NCBI GenBank assembly: GCA_947311115.1
Contig: CAMZKE010000112.1
Coordinates: 1 to 51,042, forward strand
Length of the DNA stretch: 51,042 nucleotides
Direction of reading: 5' to 3'
Source of the DNA: an uncultured Bacteroidales bacterium
Lineage (GTDB): Bacteria > Bacteroidota > Bacteroidia > Bacteroidales > JAFGXI01
The position numbers were made by a program, and so were the translations under genes. The stretch's first letter is position 1. Every line of letters starts with the position of its first letter. Below are positions 33,459-43,018 of the stretch, in pieces. Below the pieces are notes generated by a model. The model was not told the origin of the DNA, searched no databases, and worked only from the letters and a program-made list of their open reading frames with translations.

Positions 33459-35514
33459 AATCGCCGGTTAATTTAAACTTCATTTCGTAATCGCTATAAA
33501 TTTTAATATGTTGGTTATTTGGTCTCGTATCAAAACGAGTAACTATTTTCACCTTATCAGTATTTAACACTTTATAAAATTTATTTCTAGGCAAATTTAC
33601 TCTTAACCTAGTACGCATAGGTGTTTCAACTCTATTTGTTGTGCTATTAACAGTTCCTGCATAAACAATATTAGTTTCTACAAACATTGAATCAGTAATA
33701 TCTAAATTATTATCTAATAAATAAATTTGCACCTTAGCATCTAAAGGGAAACCATTGTACGAAAACAAATAAAACACACCACTTTCAATTTCATCAATAT
33801 TATTTATATTAAAATCAACAGTATCGGTAAGTACAATATTTGAAGCAACAACCGATAATGGAATTTCAATATTTAAGTCAGCTTTTACAGTTGTTTCGTT
33901 ATAAATAAAATCGGTACCGGTACCAACAGCAGGCGGAGTTAAACCATAATTTGTTTTAAAATCGAGATTATAACTAATTTTATTTGGTAAAATATTAATT
34001 AAATCGCTTGGATTAGAGTTTGCTTCATTTAATAGCATTTCGTTATAAGTAGGAATTATATTTGAACTACCGCTATTCACAGGCTTTTCGACAATAAAAG
34101 GTGAATAATTTACAGGTATTTGTAAATTTGCTGTGCTACTACCATTTACTGCTGTTATTGAGTTAAACTGTATCCCTGCCTTCACACCTATTTGATTCTC
34201 TATTGAAATAGATAATTTTACATCATCAAAATTAACACTTGCACTCTCTAACTCCGGTAAAATTTCTATATCAGTTTCACCTGATTCTGAAATTACATCG
34301 TTTCCAAACCAACCTTCGGCATAACTTGGCGTAAGCTCAGTAAAACTACTCAACAAATAAATACTATCGTTTAACGAAAGAGGTATTAAATTACCTGTAG
34401 AATCTATCGATGCAGATAAAGTGTAAGCTAAAGTATTTACCGTATCATTATTCATACCACGCATATCCATTTTGTACTCCGATAAATAAATAACATCAGA
34501 ATAAACACCTCCATTTTGAGCTGAAGGAACAACTCCTGTAAATACAAGAGGCTGATTATCTTTAATTACTTTTGGCATTTTATATTCAAAGTTAATTTCC
34601 TCAGGCAAAGTATTATGCGCTTCAATTGTTACACTTCCGTTTTTTACGGTTAATTCATTAACTTGCTTATTATCAACATTAATTTTTAAATTATCATTTA
34701 ATTCAATAATATTCTGATTAGGAAATTTAGCCAAAGCTGATGTAATTTTAATATCATGAATATTTATTGTTGCTGTTACTGCTCTTGCCGTATCGTCAAT
34801 AATTACGCCATTTGCTCCGGGACTTTGCAATGAAATATTTCCTTTTAAAATACCCTCTATAGTAACATTACTTAATGCTTTTTGCGATAAAACAGTTTCG
34901 TTACTGTTTATTATTGGAAAAGTATCGGTTACAATTACATCTTGGTTTATTTCATTTTTAATTACAAAAATTAAATCGGTAATCTGCATAGGTAACTGAT
35001 TATCAATAGTTATATCAATATACCCTTCCGATACAGTTAAGGATTGAAAATAATCAGTTGCATCAAGTGTAATATCGCTGTAATTTTGAGTTGGCATTGC
35101 AGGTATATCAGTTGGTTGCCCGTTATTTAACCCATTTATTATAGCCAAATATACCGAACCGGTTGGCCCATTATCCTCCTTATCTTTCATTGCAATATCG
35201 CCAAGCGAAACTCCATCTTCAACAACAATATCGTTAATTTTTAAATTACTTAGTTTAGCAGTATATTCAATAGTTGTATCAGGTACTTTTAATATATCAT
35301 CTAAATTAAAGTCGTAAAACGAACTTTTATAAACCAACGAAACCGAACTATCTGTATTTACCTGCAACACAGTATCGTTAACTATATCTCTAATTGTCAT
35401 TGTGGTATTTACAAGCGGAGTAACAACATCAACATCCCATGTAGGTTTTGTATTCTCTTTTTTACAAGAAAATAAAACAATTATTACAAGAAAAATATAT
35501 AGTACTCTTTTCAT
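33439..35514 (-). CDS. Large lipoprotein of unknown function, beta-rich
   Basis: A 691-residue predicted lipoprotein (lipobox VLFSC, C17, then KKEN). The mature part is almost wholly short beta strands separated by Asp/Asn/Thr turns (for example LKINDIVVEDGVSLGDIAM, TVSEGYIDITIDNQLPMQIT, repeated LNIEIPLSVVASN-like strands). This suggests several stacked immunoglobulin-like or jelly-roll-like domains. I cannot name a family. The frame is open to 35535, but ATG 35514 starts the lipoprotein signal and the -7 element at 35524-35531 lies between the two candidates. It is divergent from lysS and convergent with ogt, so it is its own transcription unit. Confidence 0.75.
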   Translation of the reverse strand: MKRVLYIFLVIIVLFSCKKENTKPTWDVDVVTPLVNTTMTIRDIVNDTVLQVNTDSSVSLVYKSSFYDFNLDDILKVPDTTIEYTAKLSNLKINDIVVEDGVSLGDIAMKDKEDNGPTGSVYLAIINGLNNGQPTDIPAMPTQNYSDITLDATDYFQSLTVSEGYIDITIDNQLPMQITDLIFVIKNEINQDVIVTDTFPIINSNETVLSQKALSNVTIEGILKGNISLQSPGANGVIIDDTARAVTATINIHDIKITSALAKFPNQNIIELNDNLKINVDNKQVNELTVKNGSVTIEAHNTLPEEINFEYKMPKVIKDNQPLVFTGVVPSAQNGGVYSDVIYLSEYKMDMRGMNNDTVNTLAYTLSASIDSTGNLIPLSLNDSIYLLSSFTELTPSYAEGWFGNDVISESGETDIEILPELESASVNFDDVKLSISIENQIGVKAGIQFNSITAVNGSSTANLQIPVNYSPFIVEKPVNSGSSNIIPTYNEMLLNEANSNPSDLINILPNKISYNLDFKTNYGLTPPAVGTGTDFIYNETTVKADLNIEIPLSVVASNIVLTDTVDFNINNIDEIESGVFYLFSYNGFPLDAKVQIYLLDNNLDITDSMFVETNIVYAGTVNSTTNRVETPMRTRLRVNLPRNKFYKVLNTDKVKIVTRFDTRPNNQHIKIYSDYEMKFKLTGDFTYKIR

Positions 35515-35523
35515 AGTTATTTC

Positions 35524-35531
35524 CAAAAATA
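35524..35531 (-). promoter_or_regulatory. TAnnTTTG -7 promoter element (minus strand)
   Basis: TATTTTTG on the minus strand, 9 bases before ATG 35514. It fixes the start of the lipoprotein gene. Confidence 0.55.
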
Positions 35532-35640
35532 ACAAATTTTATTGATGAGAGCAGTATTTGTTTGTTTTTGTTGCATTTGTTATTTTAATTTAACAAATCA
35601 TAAAAATCACACAAAATCTGCATCAAAAAAAATAAAAACT

Positions 35641-35648
35641 TATCTTTG
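35641..35648 (+). promoter_or_regulatory. TAnnTTTG -7 promoter element of lysS
   Basis: TATCTTTG, 19 bases before ATG 35668. The longer frame that opens at 35542 begins upstream of this promoter and is not the real start. Confidence 0.65.
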
Positions 35649-35667
35649 CACGAAATTACAGAACAGA

Positions 35668-37389
35668 ATGAGTAATATAGATTTAAAAGAACAAGAAATT
35701 GTACGAAGAAATTCGCTTGAAGAAATTAAGAAACTTGGCATAAATCCATATCCTGCCGAAAAATTTGATGTTAATATAACAACAAGCGAAATAAAAGATA
35801 ATTACAAAGAAGACGATAATAAATATACTGATATAACTATAGCCGGCAGAATTATGAGCCGCAGAATTATGGGTAAGGCATCGTTTTTTGAGTTGCAAGA
35901 CCATAAAGGCAAAATACAGGTTTATGTAAATCGTGATGTAATTTGCCCTGATGAAGATAAAACTTTATACAATACTGTATTTAAGAAACTACTTGATATT
36001 GGCGATATTGTTGGTATTAAAGGTGGTGTTTTCACTACAAAAATGGGTGAAATATCAATAAAAGCCCAAGAATTAACCATTCTTAGTAAGTCGTTACGTC
36101 CATTACCAATTGTTAAAGAAAAAGATGGAAAAACTTACGATGCGTTTTCCGACCCAGAATTACGTTACCGTCAGCGATACGTCGATTTAATTGTAAATCC
36201 GGGCGTTAAAGATGTATTTTTAAAACGAAGCAAAATTATTAATACAATGCGAAATATGTTTAACCAGCGTGGTTACGTTGAAGTTGAAACACCTATTTTG
36301 CAACCAATTCCGGGAGGAGCATCAGCCCGTCCGTTTATTACGCATCACAATGCATTGGATATACCATTATACCTACGAATTGCTAACGAACTGTATTTGA
36401 AGCGATTAATAGTTGGCGGTTTCGATGGAGTTTATGAGTTTGCAAAAGATTTCCGTAACGAAGGAATGGATAGAACTCACAATCCTGAATTTACAGTAAT
36501 GGAAATTTATGTTGCTTACAAAGATTACAAATGGATGATGGAGTTTACCGAAGAAATGCTAGAAAAAATAGCAATAGAACTTCATGGTACAACTAAAGTT
36601 ATGATTGGAGGTAACGAAATTGATTTTAAAGCTCCTTTTCGCCGTTTATCAATGATTGATGCTATAAAAGAGCATACAGGTATTGACATTACAGGAATGA
36701 ATGAAAACCAACTTCGTGATGTTTGTAAACAATTAGATATAGAGGTTGACGAAACTTTTGGTAAAGGAAAAATGATTGATGAAATTTTCGGAGAAAAAGC
36801 CGAAGCAAAAATGATTCAACCTACATTTATTACAGATTATCCCGTTGAAATGTCGCCACTTTGCAAAAAGCATAGAGACAATTCTGAATTAACTGAGCGT
36901 TTCGAGCTTATGGTAAATGGTAAAGAATTAGCAAATGCATATACCGAGCTAAACGACCCTATTGACCAATTAGAGCGTTTTAAAGACCAATTAAAGCTTT
37001 CGGAAAAAGGCGATGACGAAGCAATGTTTATTGATATGGATTTTGTGCGTGCATTAGAATATGGTATGCCTCCTACCTCGGGAATGGGTATTGGTATCGA
37101 CCGCCTTACAATGTTTATGACAGGGCAAGACTCAATACAAGATGTGTTATTTTTCCCTCAAATGAGACCTGAAAAAAAAGTACAACAAGACGACGATAGC
37201 AAATTTATTGATTTGGGAATTGCTCCTGAATGGGTAGATGTAGTTAAAAAACTTGGCTTTTTAACAGTAAACAAATTAAAGGAATCGAATCCAAATAAAT
37301 TACATCAAGATTTATGCGGAATGAATAAAAAGCATAAACTAGGATTAACAAATCCTAAACCTGAAGATGTTAAAAGTTGGATTAAGTAG
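35668..37389 (+). CDS. lysS: Lysyl-tRNA synthetase, class II
   Basis: Charges tRNA-Lys; 573 residues. An N-terminal OB-fold anticodon-binding domain ([25 protein letters not shown]) is followed by the class II catalytic domain: motif 1 region ([18 protein letters not shown]), motif 2 [15 protein letters not shown] and motif 3 [11 protein letters not shown]. The last 70 residues after [10 protein letters not shown] form an added helical domain ([21 protein letters not shown]... ), characteristic of Bacteroidota LysS. ATG 35668 gives the usual [10 protein letters not shown] start. The next gene, gpsA, is 97 bases downstream on the same strand. Confidence 0.96.
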   Translation: MSNIDLKEQEIVRRNSLEEIKKLGINPYPAEKFDVNITTSEIKDNYKEDDNKYTDITIAGRIMSRRIMGKASFFELQDHKGKIQVYVNRDVICPDEDKTLYNTVFKKLLDIGDIVGIKGGVFTTKMGEISIKAQELTILSKSLRPLPIVKEKDGKTYDAFSDPELRYRQRYVDLIVNPGVKDVFLKRSKIINTMRNMFNQRGYVEVETPILQPIPGGASARPFITHHNALDIPLYLRIANELYLKRLIVGGFDGVYEFAKDFRNEGMDRTHNPEFTVMEIYVAYKDYKWMMEFTEEMLEKIAIELHGTTKVMIGGNEIDFKAPFRRLSMIDAIKEHTGIDITGMNENQLRDVCKQLDIEVDETFGKGKMIDEIFGEKAEAKMIQPTFITDYPVEMSPLCKKHRDNSELTERFELMVNGKELANAYTELNDPIDQLERFKDQLKLSEKGDDEAMFIDMDFVRALEYGMPPTSGMGIGIDRLTMFMTGQDSIQDVLFFPQMRPEKKVQQDDDSKFIDLGIAPEWVDVVKKLGFLTVNKLKESNPNKLHQDLCGMNKKHKLGLTNPKPEDVKSWIK

Positions 37390-37486
37390 TAATAAAATAT
37401 TTTGCCATTCTGTGTAAAACATAGAATCTTTTTACTAAAAGCATAATTATCTTCTATGTTTAGAATGAAAATGAAATCAAAATAAA

Positions 37487-38476
37487 ATGAAAAAAGTAGC
37501 AGTAATAGGCGATGGTAGTTGGGCTACAGCAATTGTTAAAATTTTGCTTAATAATGTTGATGAGCTTAACTGGTATATTCGTTTACCTGAAGATTTAAAA
37601 CATATAAAAAAATATCATCACAATCCTAGATATTTAACAGGAGTTGAACTAGATACAAGCAAATTAAATCTTTTTGATAATATTGAGGAAACAGTTGCAA
37701 ACTCTGATGTAATTATTGTAGTAATTCCTTCGGCATACCTTGGTATAGCTTTAGAAGGAATAAATAAACGATTATTTAAAAACAAACTTATAGTTTCTGC
37801 TGTAAAAGGTATTGTTCCTGAAATACATTTTACTACTTGCGATTTATTTCATATAAATTTCGATGTTCCATTAGAAAATTTAGCTGTTGTTTCCGGTCCT
37901 TGTCATGCAGAGGAGGTTGCATTAGAACGATTATCATACCTTACAACTTCGGCAACAAAGCTTGAAAACCAAGAATATTTAGCCGATTTATTTTCGTGCA
38001 GATATATAAAGACTAAAAAATCGGACGATATTTTTGGTACAGAATATTCAGCAATAATGAAAAATATTATGGCTGTAGCTTATGGTATTGGTCATGGATT
38101 GGGTTATGGCGATAATTTTCAGGCTGTATTAATATCTAATGCAATTAGAGAAATGAAACGCTTTATTGATGCTGTTCACCCAATTACTCGTGATATAAAA
38201 AACTCGGCATATTTAGGCGATTTACTCGTTACTGCATACTCGCAATTTAGTCGTAATCGTACTTTTGGCAATATGATTGGCAAAGGTTATTCAGTAAAAT
38301 CAGCTCAATTAGAAATGAGTATGGTTGCAGAAGGGTATTATGCTGTAAAAGGTATTTACGAAATAAATAAAAAGTATCAGATTGATTTACCTATTACCAA
38401 TGCTGTTTACAATATTCTCTACGAGAGAATTTCGCCAAGTATTGAGTTTGGTTTACTAACTTCATTAATAGACTAA
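37487..38476 (+). CDS. gpsA: Glycerol-3-phosphate dehydrogenase [NAD(P)+]
   Basis: Reduces dihydroxyacetone phosphate to sn-glycerol 3-phosphate for phospholipid synthesis; 329 residues, cytoplasmic. The N-terminal Rossmann motif is VIGDGSWATA (6-15), a D-for-A variant of GxGxxG seen in Bacteroidota. Family segments follow: VSAVKGIVPE with the catalytic-site lysine, VSGPCHAEEVA, YSAIMKNIMAVAYGIGHGLGYGDN with the active-site lysine, and SRNRTFG. Downstream of lysS and probably cotranscribed from it. The long stem at 38479-38557 ends the transcript. Confidence 0.94.
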   Translation: MKKVAVIGDGSWATAIVKILLNNVDELNWYIRLPEDLKHIKKYHHNPRYLTGVELDTSKLNLFDNIEETVANSDVIIVVIPSAYLGIALEGINKRLFKNKLIVSAVKGIVPEIHFTTCDLFHINFDVPLENLAVVSGPCHAEEVALERLSYLTTSATKLENQEYLADLFSCRYIKTKKSDDIFGTEYSAIMKNIMAVAYGIGHGLGYGDNFQAVLISNAIREMKRFIDAVHPITRDIKNSAYLGDLLVTAYSQFSRNRTFGNMIGKGYSVKSAQLEMSMVAEGYYAVKGIYEINKKYQIDLPITNAVYNILYERISPSIEFGLLTSLID

Positions 38477-38478
38477 AA

Positions 38479-38557
38479 AAGAATAAAACCCAAACTAAGC
38501 AATTCTTAACTTTGAAAATCACTCAATTTAGGTAAAAGCCATTTGGGTTTTATTCTT
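38479..38557. terminator. Bidirectional terminator between gpsA and the DUF6132 gene
   Basis: AAGAATAAAACCCAAA (38479-38494) pairs perfectly with TTTGGGTTTTATTCTT (38542-38557) around a 47-base loop. The right arm overlaps the last codons of the converging minus-strand gene. Confidence 0.65.
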
Positions 38558-38774
38558 CTTTTGTTTCTTCTGTTACTTTCTTTTTCTTAAAAAATAACAC
38601 GGCTCCAAAAAATACACCGTAAATTGTCATTAGGTACGGATTAGATGTTATTGGACAAGAACCGGAACTACATCCAATAAAATAATAGTAAGAAAAACCT
38701 CCAATTGCACCTATAACGATACCAATTAGCAGTTTTGTTAAATCTATTTTATTAAACTCCTGTTTTAAATTCAT
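38550..38774 (-). CDS. DUF6132-like small membrane protein
   Basis: A 74-residue protein with two hydrophobic helices (about 14-33 and 47-63) around the conserved segment GCSSGSCPITSNPYLMTIYG, which identifies the DUF6132-type family. The two cysteines in CSSGSC could bind a metal or form a disulfide at the membrane face; the role is unknown. Its ATG shares one base with the stop codon of the upstream gene (TAATG), so the two are translationally coupled. Confidence 0.75.
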   Translation of the reverse strand: MNLKQEFNKIDLTKLLIGIVIGAIGGFSYYYFIGCSSGSCPITSNPYLMTIYGVFFGAVLFFKKKKVTEETKEE

Positions 38775-39055
38775 TAATCTTTTATAAGTTTGCTTAATGT
38801 ACCAAAACTATTATCTGCAGATTTCATTAAATCGGCATAAATAGATTTAAAATGCTTATTTATTTCCTTTTTATCAACTTTTCTATCGTTAACTCGTTTT
38901 ATTAACTCGTTTCTTTTAGCAATAGTCTCTCCTATAAGCTTTGTTATTTCGTCTTTATTTCTGTCAGGATGAGTATCTATCGATAAAAAGCAATCGTTAA
39001 GAATTTCATATGTTACAAATTCTATATCTTTCTTTACATTTTTTTTCTTTGCCAT
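38774..39055 (-). CDS. Small conserved cytoplasmic protein, unknown function
   Basis: A 93-residue, charged, all-helical protein without cysteine clusters, signal peptide or membrane segment. It starts MAKKKNVKKDIEFVTYEILNDC and contains RKVDKKEINKHFKSIYADLM. I recognise the type as a small conserved Bacteroidota protein but cannot assign a function. First gene of a two-gene unit with the DUF6132 protein, and divergent from the AsmA-like gene 44 bases away. Confidence 0.65.
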   Translation of the reverse strand: MAKKKNVKKDIEFVTYEILNDCFLSIDTHPDRNKDEITKLIGETIAKRNELIKRVNDRKVDKKEINKHFKSIYADLMKSADNSFGTLSKLIKD

Positions 39056-39099
39056 TATAATTAATTTTATATTTATAAAAATTTTTGTAAAAGTACTAA

Positions 39100-40896
39100 A
39101 TGTCGATACTAAAAAACAAATTTGCTAAAAATCTTTTTATAATATTACTAACAATTAGCTTAATATTATTTGGAGTTTTGATATATATTAATCATAATTT
39201 AAATAGTATTTTAACCGAAAAAATTAATGATAGTTTTAATAAGAGCAAAATATCAGATTATTATAATTTGTCGTATGATAAGCTAAAAGTAAATGTATTA
39301 AGCGGTAATTTAAAATTATTTAATGTTAAACTAACTCATAAAAAAGATACGAATATTATATTTTTCAACCAATATGGAAGTATCGATTATAGTATTAACA
39401 AGTTAAGTTTAAAGAATGTTAATATTTATGAATACATTAAAACCGATAGCCTCAATGTAGATAAAATTGTAATAAAAAAGCCAGTAATAGTAGTTAATAA
39501 TGGTAGTAAAATATTAAAGCCATATAATTTTTTGAATAAAAAAACAGAATCATCAAAACTGCTATTATCGTTAAAAAAGCTTGATTTACAACATGCAATA
39601 TTGCATTACAACTCAAAAAAGAATAATATAACCGTTAATGATTTAAATATAAATTCAGAAAATATAAAAATTACCTCAAACGTATATATTAACAAATTAG
39701 ATATTAAAATAAGTGGAGTAAGTCAAATTTCAGAATCATTAGAAAACATAAATAATATATCGTTTAGAAACTTAAATATTAACATTAACGAATTAGAAGT
39801 AAACCCAAAAAACGATACAAATATATATTCTTACAGTAATTTTATTGTAAAAATTAATAAACCTAAATTTAACACAAAAGATAGTATATACACTTTTAAA
39901 ACCCGTAATATAGCTATCGATTATAAAAACAAAAGCATAAAAATAGAGAATTTATTGTTTACTCCAAATTACTCAAAAAAACAATTTCCAATAAACTTTA
40001 AATATCAAACCGAAAGATATTATATTGATATAAAAGCAATTAACATTAACAATATCGACCTTTATCAATTATTTGTAAATCCGCATTTATATGCCGATAA
40101 TATTACAATAAACAATGTTATTGCAGATATATACAGAGATAAAACTTATCCGTTAAACAGAAATAATTTTCCACTATTCCCAGCTCAACAAATTAAAAAA
40201 ATAAACATTCCTATTGACATAAAAAATATTAAAATAAACAATGCAAATATAACTTATAGCGAAAAGCTATCGGCAAAGAAAACAGGCAAAGTTGATGTTT
40301 CAAACCTAAACATTATACTCGATAATGTAACAAACAGCAATGATAATAAATTATTAAAAATATCAGCAAAAGGTAAAATACGAAACAAAATTCCTTTTAA
40401 AATTAACGTAAATTTTAACTATAACAAACCTACATTTACATTTGCCGGTATAGTTTACAAAAGCAATTTAAAAAATGCAAATAAAATAATTTCATCGTTT
40501 GAACCTGTTGAAATAAAAAGAGGTACTTTAAACAAACTTACTTTTAATGGATATGCGAATAATACCTCATCAAAAGGTGAAATGCTTTTCTTGTATAATA
40601 ATATTAATGTAAAACTACTAACCCAAAACAACAAAACATCAACAAAAGTTAAAAACGGTTTAATGTCGTTTGCCGCAAACACAATAATTTACAAAAACAA
40701 CCCTGTAAAAGCTAAACAAACTGCTAGAAAAGTTAATTTCGGCTACAAAAGAGATAAAAATAAAAGCTTTATAAATTATATTTGGAAATCGTTTTTTAAC
40801 GGAGTTATTGAAACAATTCATCCGGGAAAAGAAAATCAGAAAAAATATAAATCATACAAGAAAAAACAAAGACAAAAAAAGTATGTTAGAAAATAA
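39100..40896 (+). CDS. Membrane-anchored AsmA-like protein
   Basis: A 598-residue protein with one N-terminal membrane helix (about 11-30, FIILLTISLILFGVLIYINH) and a long, repetitive beta-strand region rich in Asn, Lys and Ile (LKVNVLSGNLKLFNVKLTHK, IDYSINKLSLKNVNIYEYI, INNANITYSEKLSAKKTGKVDVSNLNIIL). Amphipathic strands after an inner-membrane anchor are the hallmark of AsmA/DUF748-like proteins, which are thought to bridge the periplasm and move lipids. The similarity is by pattern only. It ends with a basic tail (KKYKSYKKKQRQKKYVRK) that overlaps the next gene by 14 bases. Confidence 0.6.
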   Translation: MSILKNKFAKNLFIILLTISLILFGVLIYINHNLNSILTEKINDSFNKSKISDYYNLSYDKLKVNVLSGNLKLFNVKLTHKKDTNIIFFNQYGSIDYSINKLSLKNVNIYEYIKTDSLNVDKIVIKKPVIVVNNGSKILKPYNFLNKKTESSKLLLSLKKLDLQHAILHYNSKKNNITVNDLNINSENIKITSNVYINKLDIKISGVSQISESLENINNISFRNLNININELEVNPKNDTNIYSYSNFIVKINKPKFNTKDSIYTFKTRNIAIDYKNKSIKIENLLFTPNYSKKQFPINFKYQTERYYIDIKAININNIDLYQLFVNPHLYADNITINNVIADIYRDKTYPLNRNNFPLFPAQQIKKINIPIDIKNIKINNANITYSEKLSAKKTGKVDVSNLNIILDNVTNSNDNKLLKISAKGKIRNKIPFKINVNFNYNKPTFTFAGIVYKSNLKNANKIISSFEPVEIKRGTLNKLTFNGYANNTSSKGEMLFLYNNINVKLLTQNNKTSTKVKNGLMSFAANTIIYKNNPVKAKQTARKVNFGYKRDKNKSFINYIWKSFFNGVIETIHPGKENQKKYKSYKKKQRQKKYVRK

Positions 40897-41401
40897 ATTA
40901 ATAAAACTTCGAGCATTAGAGCCAACCGATGTAGATTTAATATATAAATGGGAAAACAATACAAGTGTATGGAATGTAAGTAATACTATTACTCCATTTG
41001 CAAAACATATAATAAAAGCATATATCGATTCAGCACACCTCGACATATACCAAACAAAACAACTACGATTAATTATTGAAACAAATAATAATGCTATTGG
41101 AACAATTGATTTGTTCGATTTTGACCCATATAATTTACGAGCAGGTGTTGGTATTTTAATTGCTGAAGATAAAAATAAACAAAAAGGATATGCAAAAAAT
41201 GCCTTAAATCTATTTGTAAATTATGCTTTTAGTATAATAGGCTTACATCAAATATATTGCAATATTTCAGAAAACAACACACCTAGTTTGCAACTGTTTA
41301 AAAGTGCAGGTTTTAAAATTATTGGCAACAAAAAAGATTGGAATAAAACTGTTAATGGTTACGAAAACGAGTTTATTTTGCAGCTAATAAATACTAAATA
41401 A
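40883..41401 (+). CDS. GNAT acetyltransferase, RimJ/RimL-like
   Basis: A 172-residue N-acetyltransferase of the RimJ/RimL/SpeG branch. Marks are LIKLRALEPTDVDLIYKWENN at the start, IGTIDLFDFDPYNLRAGVGILI, the acetyl-CoA loop KNKQKGYAKNAL, and NISENNTPSLQLFKSAGF near the end. Substrate unknown (a protein N-terminus, amine or polyamine are all known in the group). The frame opens at 40808 inside the upstream gene, but ATG 40883 (MLENKLIKLRALEP) matches the family start. It overlaps the AsmA-like gene by 14 bases and ends at a strong terminator. Confidence 0.85.
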   Translation: MLENKLIKLRALEPTDVDLIYKWENNTSVWNVSNTITPFAKHIIKAYIDSAHLDIYQTKQLRLIIETNNNAIGTIDLFDFDPYNLRAGVGILIAEDKNKQKGYAKNALNLFVNYAFSIIGLHQIYCNISENNTPSLQLFKSAGFKIIGNKKDWNKTVNGYENEFILQLINTK

Positions 41402-41427
41402 AAAAAGGAGCATAAGCTCCTTTTTTT
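41400..41427. terminator. Rho-independent terminator, usable in both directions
   Basis: AAAAAAAGGAGC - ATAA - GCTCCTTTTTTT starts within the acetyltransferase stop codon. A and T runs on both sides let it serve the converging T9SS cargo gene as well. Confidence 0.88.
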
Positions 41428-41452
41428 ATTACTATATTGTTAATCTTAATTA

Positions 41453-42187
41453 TTAATGACGAACAATAAATTTATTTGTTGTAGTTTTTACACCATCAAC
41501 ATATACATTATAAAAATAAATACCATTATTCAAATCTGATGTATTATAAGTAGCTTTTTCTAAACCACTAACTAATTTTAAATTACCTATTTGCTTACCT
41601 GTTACATCATGTATAGTAACTTTAGCATTTGAATTTAAATTATAATTAAAATTTACATTCTCATTTGCAGGGTTAGGGTAAGCATTAGAAATAGTTAAAT
41701 TATTTGCTAATTCATTTACAGCACTTTGTTGTTCTATTGTATAAACAACATCTACAATAACCGAATTAGTTTCGTTACCAACTTCATAAGCAGTATATTG
41801 TTCATGAGAATAACCACTTATGGCATTTTCAAACCTAGCATGAATTAAATATGTTAACGATTCACCGGTAGCAAATGTTCTTGCATCTAAGGCATGGTCA
41901 GCTGTTGCTGTACTTGATCCCATACAATGAACATCATCACATATCTCATGAGCAGCTAAACTATCTTGACTTACATTATGCCTTTTAAACACAATGGTTT
42001 TACTTGTGTTAGAAATATTTGTAAAAGTTAAATTTATTGTTCCTGTTTTTCCAGAAAAATCTACCTCTGTAGCAATCTGAAGCGTATCACCTACCACATT
42101 AACTCCACTAGTATCTAACGAAAAATCTTGTGCATTTACTATAAATGCAGAAAAAATTATTAATCCAAAAAGTAATTTTCTTACCAT
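41453..42187 (-). CDS. T9SS cargo protein with Ig-like domain
   Basis: A 244-residue secreted protein: signal peptide (about 1-19, ending VNAQ), one beta-sandwich domain of about 130 residues (GKTGTINLTFTNISNTSKTIVFKRH) with two cysteines in EICDDVHCMG, and a T9SS type A sorting domain (ISNAYPNPANENVNFNY, VTGKQIGNLKL, LNNGIYFYNVYVDG, KFIVRH). It is therefore exported by the type IX system and probably cell-surface anchored or released. Function unknown. Upstream, AAAGTACTCAAC and AAAGTACTTAAC (near 42239 and 42281) form a direct repeat that could be an operator. Confidence 0.82.
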   Translation of the reverse strand: MVRKLLFGLIIFSAFIVNAQDFSLDTSGVNVVGDTLQIATEVDFSGKTGTINLTFTNISNTSKTIVFKRHNVSQDSLAAHEICDDVHCMGSSTATADHALDARTFATGESLTYLIHARFENAISGYSHEQYTAYEVGNETNSVIVDVVYTIEQQSAVNELANNLTISNAYPNPANENVNFNYNLNSNAKVTIHDVTGKQIGNLKLVSGLEKATYNTSDLNNGIYFYNVYVDGVKTTTNKFIVRH

Positions 42188-42487
42188 AGTTTTATATTTT
42201 TAATATTTATGTAAATATACAACAATAAATGGTATAAATAAAGTACTCAACTACCAAATTAAGCAAATGTAGTATAAGTAAAGTACTTAACCGCACTAAT
42301 TATCAGATATATAAACTAAACACTGTTACCTTTTTGTAGAGAGTTAGGCTACATTTCACAGAATACCACAAACACACTAACAAACTATACATCAGTAAAT
42401 TATAAAAAACAGCATATTTTAAAAAATCTCACAAATTATGTTAAGTATTAAAAATTACATAATTTCGTTGTATAAAAATTTAAGAAA
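42188..42487. other. Intergenic region between divergent genes
   Basis: 300 bases with no gene. Contains the direct repeat AAAGTACT(C/T)AAC (two copies about 42 bases apart) and, at 42460-42467, TAATTTCG, one base from the -7 consensus, 20 bases before the TlpA-like gene. Confidence 0.45.
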
Positions 42488-42997
42488 ATGAAGAAAATAA
42501 TTTTATTATTAAGTGCGGTAATTTTGTTTAGCATATCGTATGCACAAGAATCTAATTTACCCAGTGTTGAAATAAAAACATTAGATGGTAAAGTTTTTAA
42601 CACATCAGATATTAAAAATGATGGCAAACCAATTATTATTGATTTTTGGGCAACATGGTGTAAACCTTGTGTTAAAGAGCTGGAAGCTATTGCTGATGTT
42701 TACGAAGACTGGCAAGAAGAAACCGGCGTGAAAATTTATGCTGTTTCAATCGACAACTCAAGAAGTATGGCACGTGTAGCACCTTTTACAAACGCTAAAG
42801 GCTGGGAATATGTAGTATTATTAGACCCAAATTCTAAGTTTAAAGAAGCTATGAATGTTGTAAATGTACCTCACGTATTTTTATTAGACGGTACAGGTAA
42901 AATTATTCATCAGCACACTGCATACTCTGAGGGAGACGAAGACGATCTTTTTGAATTAATTAAAAAAGTAGCAGCAGGGGAAGAAGTAACACACTAA
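42488..42997 (+). CDS. TlpA family thiol-disulfide oxidoreductase
   Basis: A 169-residue periplasmic thioredoxin-fold protein. Signal peptide about 1-19 (ending SYA), then a TlpA/ResA-like domain with the active site DFWATWC58-KP-C61 and the cis-proline region VPHVFLLDGTGKI. It probably reduces or oxidises disulfides in exported proteins. First gene of the group TlpA - DUF6029 - Omp28, a recurrent Bacteroidota set with spacings of 21 and 10 bases. The Omp28-like protein also has a CxxC motif, so the two may share a redox pathway (inference). Confidence 0.92.
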   Translation: MKKIILLLSAVILFSISYAQESNLPSVEIKTLDGKVFNTSDIKNDGKPIIIDFWATWCKPCVKELEAIADVYEDWQEETGVKIYAVSIDNSRSMARVAPFTNAKGWEYVVLLDPNSKFKEAMNVVNVPHVFLLDGTGKIIHQHTAYSEGDEDDLFELIKKVAAGEEVTH

Positions 42998-43018
42998 ATT
43001 TATTGTAACACCAACGAT

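Noticed and set aside
35542-35667. Upstream extension of lysS
   Set aside because: The added residues do not match LysS, and the exact -7 element at 35641 lies after that start.
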